A stretch of 25,901 nt of DNA. It comes from Branchiostoma floridae (Eukaryota; Chordata; Leptocardii; Amphioxiformes; Branchiostomatidae). The stretch spans positions 309,221-335,121 of the forward strand of contig NC_049981.1 of NCBI RefSeq assembly GCF_000003815.2, given 5' to 3'. The position numbers and the translations under genes were made by a program. The notes under the pieces were generated by a model. It was given only the letters and a program-made list of their open reading frames with translations, did not search any database and was not told the origin of the DNA. Shown here one piece after another: positions 1-9,600 of the stretch (the first letter of the stretch is position 1; each line of letters begins with the position of its first letter).

Positions 1-515
1 AAATCCGGCCCGTAAGATTTGATACTTGTATTGAATACGTCAGGGTGTAAGCTATTTAAATTACACTTACAAGTTCACGGGCTACGTTTAGATAAGTAGC
101 AAATTGCTCTACAAGCAGTATAGCAGCCGATTTTAGCGCCCTCTATGCTTGCCGATTTCTTATCAATTAGATCGCTCTAGTTCATTGATTAAATCCGGCC
201 CGTAAGATTTGATACTTGTATTGAATACGTTAGGGTATGAGCTATCTGAATTGCACTTACAAGTTCACGGGCTACGTTTAGATAAGCGGCAGATTGCTCT
301 ACAAGCACTTTAGCAGCCGATTTTACGCCCACCACCCATGCTTGCGTATATCCTATCAGTTAGTTCCCCTCTAGTTCATTATTTAAATCCGGCCCGTAAG
401 ATTTGATACTTGTATTGAATACGTTAGGGTATAATTTATCTAAATTGGCCTCACAAGTTCACGGGCCACGTTTAGATAAGTAGCATATCGCTCTACAAGC
501 CGTATAGCAGCCGAT
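1..515. repeat. Tandem repeat, ~190-194 bp unit, 2.7 copies
   Basis: Three copies begin with the same bases (AAATCCGGCCCGTAAGATTT) at positions 1, 191 and 385, so the unit is about 190-194 bp. The third copy stops near 515. Copies differ by scattered substitutions and small indels. Each unit contains GCCCGT near its start and ACGGGC about 65 bp later, so it can pair with itself, and each carries GCAGCCGATTTTA about 125 bp into the unit. No coding frame runs through it. The array is cut by the left edge of the window, so its full length is unknown. Confidence 0.85.
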
Positions 516-744
516 TTTACGTAAGTACACTCACTCCGGTAGGTGTCGCTGCTGGAGTTTTTTAAAATTTTGCTGTTATTTGCTAAACTAAGAATTACAA
601 CTTAACGATAACAAACTCAAATTGTTGGAAAAATACTATTTTATAACTTTTGTCAACGCTAACGTTGAAAAATGTGTTCAATTGGGCTAAATCGTAAAAA
701 AAAATAAAAATACTTGTAGTCGAATCGGATGCTACCTTTCCTCT

Positions 745-800
745 AGGTCAAAATCGGCTGCTAAAATCGGCTGCTAAAATCGGCTGCTAAATGGGCTGCT
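745..800. repeat. 13-bp short tandem repeat, four copies, inverted relative to the 190-bp array motif
   Basis: AAAATCGGCTGCT occurs three times in succession at about 750-788, followed by a variant with ATGGG in place of ATCGG to position 800. The reverse complement of this motif is the GCAGCCGATTTT element found once in each unit of the array at 1-515. The stretch between (516-744) is AT-rich, has no gene, and includes a small palindrome at 653-668 (TCAACG, 4-base loop, CGTTGA). Confidence 0.8.
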
Positions 801-899
801 AACTTCAGCCCGGTTAACTTGTCTGAGGGTTAAGATGAAATCCAAATGTTGCTTGTAGACATGTTTTATCATTCAATGGATTCATAGGTTAAAAAGCTC

Positions 900-3440
900 A
901 AACTTCTCGTCTTTTTGTACAGTTATCCGTCTATATATATTTTCCCATCTTCAATTTTTCAATCATCGGTCACTTTTCATCATTGTATACAACATGCGTT
1001 CAGTGACCTTTCCCCATCCAGGATCCGCATCCACTCATTGTCATTCATCCGTTCACCCTTCTTTCTTCATCTTCCACTCATTTATCATTCCTTTCCCATT
1101 CTGCCTATTTTTTTATCCTACACGCATTTCTCCTTCTGTCGAATCCGAACCTTCCTTTTTCTTTTCCCATCCGACATCTTTCACTCATTCATCCTTTATC
1201 ATCATTATGTTTATTAATCCGTCCATAAAAATTTTTAATTCTGCATTTTTCTCTTATCTATTATTCTTTCATCATTCTGTTCATTCCTTACCTCATCCAT
1301 CCTTTTTCATCTTCCATCTTCCAAAATCTACCCTTCTTTGATTATTCTCTCCATCCATCCGTCCTTCCCTGTCATCCATGTTCCATTTGTCTTAACTTCT
1401 TGCGTCATTTGTCAATTCACCCATCTCTTTCCATTCCTATCTTCCATTTGTCTTTTTTTCTTTTATCATTCTGTCTATCATCATCATCCGCTCTTCAATT
1501 TTACTATCATCTATCGTCCACCCATCTGTCATAAACTTTCTGTTTTTACATCAAGCAAATTTTGTCTATATTTTCTCGTTTCATTAATTGGTCTATCCAT
1601 CCGTCCATCCTTCTTTTCCCATCCTCCTACTTCCACTTATTTATCCTTCTTTCATGATTCTGTCCTTTCGTCATCTTTTTCCATTCCTCATCTTCCACTC
1701 ATTTATCCTTCTTTTATTATCATGTCCATCCATCCGTCCATCAATTTTCCCATCATCCATCTTATCTGTACTTTAATGATTCTGTCCTTTCATCATCTTT
1801 TCAGATACCTCATCTTCAACTCATCCATCCTTCTTTTATTATCATGTTCATCCATCTGTCCTTCCTTCTCTTCACATCCTCCATCTTTAACATACCTATC
1901 CTTCCTTAAAGATTCTGTCCTTTCATCATCTTTTCCCATTCTCATTTTCAACTCATTCATCCTTCTTTTATTATCATGTTCATCCATCCGTCCATCAATT
2001 ATCCCATCATCCATCTTATCTGTCCTTTCATCATCTTTTCCCATTCTCATCTTCAACTCATTCATCCTTCTTTTATCATCATGTTTATCCGTCCGTTTCC
2101 CATCTTTTTAACATTCTCCATCATCAACAAACCTTCCCTTCTTTCATGATTCTGATCACTTATCGTCTTTTCCCATCCCTCCTCTTCCACTCATTCATCC
2201 TTCTTTTATTATCATGTTCATCCATCTGTCCTTCCTTCTTTTCACATCCTCCATCTTTAACATACCTATCCTTCTTTAAAGATTCTGTCCTTTCATCATC
2301 TTTTCCCATCCCTCATCCTCCACTCATTCATCCTTCTTTTATTATCATGTTCATCCATCCGTCCATCAATTATCCCATCATCCATTTTATCTGTCCTTTA
2401 ATGATTCTGTCCTTTCATCATCTTTTCACATACCTCATCTTCAACTCATTCATCCTTCTTTTATTATCATGTTCATCCATCTGTCCTTCCTTCATAATTT
2501 TCATATCCTCCATCTTTATTTAACATACCTATCCTTCTTTAAATATTCTGTCCTTTCATCATCTTTTCCCATTCTCATCTTCAACTCATTCATCCTTCTT
2601 TTATTATCATGTTTATCCGTCCGTTTCCCACCTTTTTAATATCCCCCATCATATTCAAATCTTCCCTTCTTTCATGATTCTGTCCTTTCATCATCTTTTC
2701 CCATCCCTCCTCTTCCACTAATTCATCCTTCTTTTATTATCATGTTCATCCATCTGTCCTTCCTTCTTTTCACATCCTCCATCTTTAACATACCTATCCT
2801 TCTTTAAAGATTCTTCCTTTCATCATCTTTTCCCATTCCCATCTTCCACTCATTCATCCTTCTTTTATTATCATGTTCATCCATCCATCCTCCCATCTTT
2901 CTCATCCTCCATCATCAACAAACCTTCCCTTCTTTCATGATTCTGTCTACTTATCATCTTTTTCAATCCCTCATCTTCCACTCTTTCATCCTTCTTTTAT
3001 TATCATGTCTATCCATCAGTCCATCCATCGTTTCCCATCATCCATCTTATCTGTCCTTTTATGATTCTGTCCTTTCATCATCTTTTCCAATCCCTCATCT
3101 TCCACTCATTCATCCTTCTTTTATTATCATGTTCATCCATCTGTCCTTCCTTCTTTTCACATCCTCCATCTTTAACATATACCTATCCTTTTTTCATGAT
3201 TCTGTCCTTTCATTATCTTTTCCCATCCCTCATCTTCCACTCATTCATCCTTCTTTTATTATCATGTTCATCCATCTGTCCTTCCATCCATCGTTTCCCA
3301 TCCTCTATCATCAACATACCTTCAGTTTTTTTGTATATTCCTCTGCCCATGTATCTTTTCCAATCCTCCATCTTCCACTCATCACTCTTTTCATCTCTTC
3401 TCATTCCGACCACTTTTCTCATTCTGACCATTCTTCTGGA
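900..3440. repeat. Pyrimidine-rich minisatellite, ~130-bp unit
   Basis: The + strand is strongly C+T rich over 2.5 kb. From about 1640 to 3300 a landmark, TTCTTTTATTATCATGT, recurs about 13 times with spacings of roughly 109-143 bp, mostly near 130. Each unit is itself built from shorter CATCC/TTCATC-type words. The left part (900-1640) is a more degenerate version. Long open frames occur on both strands (for example 1338-2111 on + and 1793-2065 on -) because the words rarely form stops. They consist of low-complexity Ser/Phe/Leu/Ile/His (or Asp/Glu/Lys/Arg/Met on -) repeats and I do not regard them as genes. Confidence 0.85.
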
Positions 3441-3971
3441 TTTTCTGTTAAAAAAGAACACTGAGAACAGATATGTGAGACCATGACTGCTGCTTTATTC
3501 CGTATGTACAGAACTCTAGATGTTTTCAAGTTTCATCACAAAATATCACAAAGTACATCTTGCCAATCTTAATCTTACAACACAGTAAACAAGAGACAAT
3601 AATTCACTTGTCAACAAAGATACTGCTGTTCTACGTGTTCATTGTCGAGTTACTCGTTTTAGTGTAGATTATGGTGTACAGACACAGCTTACAAACATCA
3701 ATTGTACTCAGATCACTCCTCCACAAATACAATCATGTTTGTACAAAAATATAAAGATCTCCCCAAATCCAGCCTTTGATAGAGAAATACTGTACTGTAA
3801 GTTATTGATATAATTCTAGGTGACATGTGAATTGATAAGTGAACTACGTCACATTGAGCACGGTGTCCTTTTTAATAAGCCATGTTACGTTAACTCTCAT
3901 AATGTGACGGTCGTATGACACCCCGCGTAATTATAAAAGTTGACGCTGTCTCTTTCCAATCACCGTCTAGA
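3441..3971. other. Non-coding stretch between minisatellite and foldback element
   Basis: Ordinary mixed sequence of about 530 bp with stops in all frames. I see no exon, RNA gene or repeat that I can support here. Confidence 0.5.
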
Positions 3972-4186
3972 CTTGTTTACCCTTACAAGTACTCATGCGC
4001 ACGACAAGTAATTGTGGGTAATATGTCAAAGGTGAAGGTCCATGAGATATACACAGAACACACCTGGACAGTTATGCAAATTGCGACACCGGTGGAGGCG
4101 AGAACTGTTTACAATATGGACTTCACCTTTGACATATTACCCACAATTCCTGTTTCTGCGCACGCGTACTTTTTCGGATGAACAAG
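3972..4186. repeat. Foldback (long inverted-repeat) element, 215 bp
   Basis: The left arm (3972-4043) and right arm (4116-4186) are inverted copies. The best-paired segment is about 35 bp and near perfect: AATTGTGGGTAATATGTCAA on the left against TTGACATATTACCCACAATT on the right, continuing inward to GGTCCAT versus ATGGAC. The outer parts (CTTGTTTACCC and ACTCATGCGCA on the left) pair imperfectly with CGCACGCGTAC and GATGAACAAG on the right. The loop is about 72 nt. I see no clear target-site duplication. An 88-codon open frame (3915-4181) crosses the element but mirrors the inverted arms and is probably not a gene. It could be a MITE or a hairpin transcript source. Confidence 0.75.
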
Positions 4187-5299
4187 CTGAATGCAGATAA
4201 CAGATGCGTATACGATCCATAGACACTCCAACAAAGTAAATCAAGATGTTTTGCAAGCGAGGATCTCTCTTATCTCTCCCCAGTTAAACACAGACTGTCA
4301 GCTAACTCAAGATGTTTCCAGTTTTGTTGGTTGAAAATGTTCTATGTCATTTTCTTTTTCCTTTCCTCAACAAGACGTTTTGTTGGAGTGGCTCAAACTG
4401 CCCAATTAGAACCTTTTTTTCCATGAACACATTTCTCAAGGTTCTAGCTTAAAGATGATATAGTAGGGTTCATAGTGGGGTATTCAGATATTCAAAAATT
4501 TCAAATCAAGGTATTATGCTGTAAATTACTTGATGTCAACATTAGTTAATGTGACTTTTAGATTCCAAAATTTAGAGTAAAATTTGTAAGTTACTGACCG
4601 TCCCTCAATATAAAAGAAATAGACAAAAACACATTTTTAGATTTTCAGTGCCAGTGTTGTGCACAAACCACTTCAGGTATATATCATCGAACAGGGGAGA
4701 GTATGTTAAATGCTTATTGAAATGATTAATTTACCTAATTACGAAACAATTATGTCTTGTGGAACTCACATTAGAATTTCTGGGTATCATTGCAATTTCT
4801 GAATATTTTCGTACTTTCATTTTAACTATGAGCCCAAAGATGTTATCTTTTTTCCATCTGTTATCTGCCAACTATTACACCAAGCATATACAGATGATAC
4901 AGATATTAAAATTATGTCTAGTATCTACTTAAGCTGAGAAGAAATAGAATAAGAAGAGCCAAACCACAATGACAGAAAGTTAACTATACTGATTGTGAAT
5001 GAAGTACCGAAATAAACGTGTCTAAAGAGGTTGAGGATATACTGTATTAAGAAGCAGATTAAAAAAAAATCATTATTAGCAAAGTAGAGTCCATGTATAT
5101 ATTAAAAAAACAGGGAAAGAAAGAGAGATATACTATATTTGATTAATCTTGAATATATAAGAAGGAGAGAATAGAAGAGTTTGCCATATGATGGAATTAA
5201 TGAAATATGAAAATACAGTCTGAGTTACTAAGCAAGCTTATAGTTCAAATCACAAAAGAACAAAGTTTAGCAGGAGAGGCTGTCCTAATGCTAGCATGG
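4187..5299. other. AT-rich intergenic sequence, no gene seen
   Basis: About 1.1 kb of AT-rich DNA with frequent stops in all frames and several short A or T runs. I can support no exon, RNA gene or clear repeat. Confidence 0.5.
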
Positions 5300-5720
5300 T
5301 GATAAAAAAAATGTTTACTTTATGTTATAGAGTCTATTCTAATGTTTATATGATTATTGGGAGTATGGTAATGTTTAAAACACCGTTTAAGCTTAGATGG
5401 AGAGCCCATGCTGTCTACGTTCCTATATAAATGCTTGCATGATTATTGAGGTTATGATAATGTTTAATACACCGTCTAAGCTTATGTTGAAAAACAAGTA
5501 CGATTTTGTTGGTACGGCTACTAGGATTATGATTGTGTTTATGTTATGTGCTAATTAGTATATCGTCTAATCTTAGATGGAGCTCCTACTTTAGTGTTGT
5601 TAAAGTGATCGGGATAATGTTTATAACACTACCTAAGTTTGAAGAGCCTATACTATTTTTGTATTATGATTGGAATGGTTATAATGTTTACCACGTATAC
5701 ACCGCCTACGTTTTACTAGC
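5300..5720. repeat. Degenerate tandem repeat, units about 65-93 bp
   Basis: Variants of AATGTTTAAAACACCGTTTA followed by AGCTTAGATGGAG recur near 5370, 5459, 5552, 5617 and 5682, each preceded by a GATTATTG/ATGATAATG-like word. Spacing is irregular and identity moderate, so this is an old array. A 64-codon open frame at 5533-5727 lies inside it and shows no recognisable domain. Confidence 0.6.
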
Positions 5721-6367
5721 TATATAATTGTTGACTTGATGCACTAAGTTCAGTTATGGAATCTTTACTATTGCTGGTACTATGATGATTTGAAAGACAA
5801 TTAAATCGGCAATGTTTTGAAGACTTGTTGATACCAAATAATGGTGTTAAGGGGGCCGGGGATGTAGCTTTGCAGATAAACGTTCGCAATATCTGCTACT
5901 TCGATGTGTAATTTAGGTTAAGTCTGTCAGATTCAATGTCTCTGTTCCATTCTGGGTAATTTGTAACCGTAGCTACTTTATGACTTGTTACTTTACATCG
6001 ATGACACGACGCTTTGAATCTAGAATTCTATGTTAAAACACAATGATACGGTATCACTGATGAAGAAATATGATTGAAAGTTAGTTTATAGAATATCCCT
6101 TTATCCTCGGTTTACATTGTGTTGAATCTTCTTTAGATCTGGAAATATGGGGGTTTGAATATTTGTCAAAGATAAGCACATTCCAAGATAGGCAGGATTT
6201 TTGCTCCACCAGACTTTCTAACTGTCAGGTAGAAATGGAAGGATTCCATAACATTGAATTTATATTCGAATTCAATTCATTTTGTGTTTAACCTTAACGT
6301 GCCAAAATCTTCCCTCAAACGACAGTTATGTTTTAAACATTGTTCCAAAATGATGCTTTCTTTACGT
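5721..6367. other. Sequence downstream of the ZP gene, no gene seen
   Basis: About 650 bp with stops in all frames. It lies beyond the predicted poly(A) signal of the minus-strand gene. No exon or RNA gene is supported. Confidence 0.45.
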
Positions 6368-6373
6368 TTTATT
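6368..6373 (-). terminator. Candidate poly(A) signal (AATAAA) of the OLF-TSP1-FN3-ZP gene
   Basis: On the minus strand AATAAA reads from 6373 to 6368, about 185 nt past the stop codon at 6556-6558. That distance suits a short 3' UTR. The hexamer is common in AT-rich DNA, so this is only the nearest good candidate. Confidence 0.4.
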
Positions 6374-6555
6374 GGATTTCATCGTAATTCTATAAAGTTA
6401 TAAGGAAAAGTTGTTGTAGTTTTGAATTACGTTTCCACATTTTCAATGTTTTTCCGAATGTAGAGTGGCCCCTTTTGGTTAGAAAGGAACCTGACAAATA
6501 GAAAGACCGGGAGGAGCATCGTTAGCCTTTTTGAAACTGGTAGAAAGAAAACAAC

Positions 6556-6626
6556 TTATGCTTTGGTGTCCTCTGTGCCAGTCTTGTTCTTGTTCCCCCA
6601 AGCCTGGAATGCGTAGTTGTCCAGTC
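6556..6626 (-). CDS. Exon 13: last coding exon, cytoplasmic tail end
   Basis: A 71-nt exon after a good acceptor (TTGTCTCTACTAG|GA) completes the split codon from exon 12 and encodes [20 protein letters not shown] then KA and a TAA stop at 6558-6556. The phase fits exactly (phase 1 in). The identification rests on the splice signal, phase and hydrophilic tail character, not on a known motif. Confidence 0.65.
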
Positions 6627-9600
6627 CTAGTAGAGACAACAAAGTGCTAATTAAGTAAAACGGTTCTGCAATTCAAATACACTGACGAATAAGAAGAACA
6701 CGAAATCGGTAATACAAATGGTATCCAAAGTGCACTAGTACGATTGTCAAAATGCATTTAGACATCTTGAAGTGACGAGTGACAGTGTATTCTGATAAGG
6801 ACTTTGCAAGACATCACAATACTAGGCCTTCAATATGACCAGTGAGAGGAGAGTATGATTTCCTGCAGCTACAGGTAGTAAGATGAGAATTCGAAGAATG
6901 TCATAGAATGGGATACTTCATGAGCAATGCCAACAACCGTTATCACGTTGATAAAAATTACATCGATCCAGGTACTGACTATGATGGTCTCAAACGCTGC
7001 CTTGTGATCTAACGCCTGATAAAACACAAATGTCCCTTACCGACAGTGTCGTCCTCACGTTTCTTGCTCCCCGGAGTCAGGCCTCCCCGTTTCTTCACCA
7101 CAACAGCGGCCACGATCAGCAGGGCCATGACTCCAGCAACTCCAACAACCGCTCCGACCAACGTACCCACAGGGACTCCGGCTGACACTGTGGTACAGAA
7201 GATATGGTAAAACTTTGACTTAATTCTAGCTTCAGCTGTGATGTATGTTAAAACATACTTCGACAAGTTCTTTCCCTATCAAGAGTCAATTCCGAGGCTC
7301 TATGTAAGTACCATGTAGGCATCATCTAAGACAGAATAAATCCAGACAAGGCTTGCACGTAGCCTTAAAAGGAACCCCTACTTTAAGAGCCTTCACTTGG
7401 TCTTCGAGGTTATATCCAGCGTGTAGTATCGTGTGTATGGATACATGTATACTGTATGAAATGTGTAAGATATTACATTCCCCACTAATGTGCTTACGAC
7501 GATGAAACCTGAAATAGCCAATGTGTATCTCTTCCCCTTGATGTTGGTGGAAATGTGCTTCATAATTTACCTGTTCCTGCATCTTCTTCGAACTGTAGGC
7601 GGAACGGTCCTTGGGTGATGTCCGCCTGGTGGTCCCGGCTGCTCTCCCGGCGAACCCTGCCCTCCGCCCCGTCCGAGACGGCCCGCCTACGCCGTGTGGC
7701 TGGGATACAGCCCTGGCTGCACCGGGAGTCAGGGTCGTCCTTGAAGCAGATGATCATGGTGCAGTGGAAGTACACCTGGGGAAGGATAGAATAAAACTGA
7801 AAATAGGTTCGTTCAAAGCACAGCCATTTCAAGCTCTCTATCAAGGAGATAGCGGTAAATATTGGTTTTGAAGGCTTGAGGATTGTATACGAGCGGGAAA
7901 AGTTTTCATTGACAGAGGTCCATAGTTAGGCAGTCCGAGGAAAGAAACTGTTGCTATAGAAGGACATTGGAACTGGTCATTGAACGGTGTCACGATGTAA
8001 GCTGGAGGAGAGTCCGGTGTTACACTGAAAGAATATCAATTGTTACCTTATTTCCACTTCTTTGTAGGATATCATATTCAAGAACCAGTAAATAAACCCA
8101 TATTTAGTTTTCTGCTGGGAAAAGTGTGTCAGATGAGCCATTCCAACCATCACCTAGCATTTTAAACCATTTGTATTTTCCCCATTTTCCTGCCACCACA
8201 GAAATGGCATCATTCAAACATATTTTACCAGGCTGGGATCAAGAGCATTTGGGAACGTGAAGGCCTCCACGCTGTAGTACAGGGCCTTGTCATTAGAAAG
8301 GCCGTTGTCCTTCTGTAGAGTTTCATCAACCTCACAGCTGTTAAGTCAGTAACAACAATTATTTTGGAATCATTTCCACTCATCGTACATGGGACTATAA
8401 TTGTTAATCGACCACACAAATGACCAAATAAGAAGTTAGTTTAGCATAAACTATTAAACAACAAACCGGACAACCCGATAATCAATCTACCAATCAATCA
8501 ACTAGTAAGTCTGTAATAGAAAAGGCATTGCTATTGGTCTAATCAACCAATCAACCAAAATATCAATCGACCAACCAGGCAACCAAATGACCAACTTGAA
8601 CCAACTTGATTGACTAACTTGGTAGCGTAACAACCGATAAGTGAACAAATCGCAACTAATTAATTCACTAGCTGTCGTCGAAATCAATTAGCAAACGTAC
8701 GAACAGTCAGCCGAATTCGATGTACCAATCAACTAGACAACTAACCTATGCATCAGAAGCAATCAAACAGCTAAGAAAGTAGATAATCTACCTACAAAGA
8801 TCAACCAACTAATAAAATGAACGAGCAAGCTCAAACAGTCAAAGCCTGGTTCAGACATACCCATCTGTGATGATGTTGACCCTTGGAGAGTCGTAGGGGT
8901 CGGTGGTGGGGGTGGAGACACAGTCACGTGCAAACAGCTCCAGGTTGTCCAGTGGTGACGTCACGCTCAGGCCGAAGTTCAGACTGTCAGACGGTGTGAC
9001 CTGGGGTGTTCATATACAAGTTCTATTTATCTTGCTATACTTACATATAAACACTTTGCTCTTGAATAAGGCTTGTATCCTTTTTGCTTTTCTTCGCCAT
9101 TGATTCGTAGATGTCTTTCTTTCCTATCATTGCCAGGTCACAAAATTACGATGATGTTATACCGAAAACGTTCAAACTCGAATGCAAAGTTCCTGACCTG
9201 AATAGGGAAGTCTTCTGAGTCGTAGCTTGCACTGTAGTCTGCTGACGTGTACATGTGCATATCCATGATGAAACTGTTGTTAGCATCAACGATTTGAACA
9301 CTGCAAATCAAATTGAGACTCTTGTTAAAAGGAAGGAAACCAAAACGCGCCGTAGCGTAAGAGAGAAGCAACTCGTTGCAGCGCCAAAACCTTTACCATG
9401 GAAACAAGGGTGACTCCAGGGATAAACAATTCAATAATAACTTCAATCTGTTACTGAATGAAATAATGGATTTAGAACGTCTTTGCATGATTCTGTGGGT
9501 ATAATACACGAGCTACAATTCGAAACTTGTGTTCCCCTGGCTACAAGCTCTGTCAAAACGGTGCATCAACTTTGACAAGACTTAGCACTGAGCTTCTCAA

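Noticed and set aside
1338-2111. 257-codon open frame (and several more on both strands) in the pyrimidine-rich array
   Set aside because: Low-complexity peptide that repeats with the DNA unit, open on both strands; no domain, splice or start context.
3915-4181. 88-codon open frame over the foldback element
   Set aside because: The frame runs through both inverted arms, so its parts are reverse complements of each other. No domain.
7009-7266. Unspliced end of the membrane exon (stop at 7009)
   Set aside because: A strong donor (GTCG|GTAAGG) precedes it, and a phase-compatible last exon with a good acceptor exists at 6556-6626. Intron retention remains possible.
7555-7871. + strand open frames opposite exon 11
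   Set aside because: Shadows of the GC-rich ZP exon on the other strand. The minus-strand reading has clear ZP motifs.
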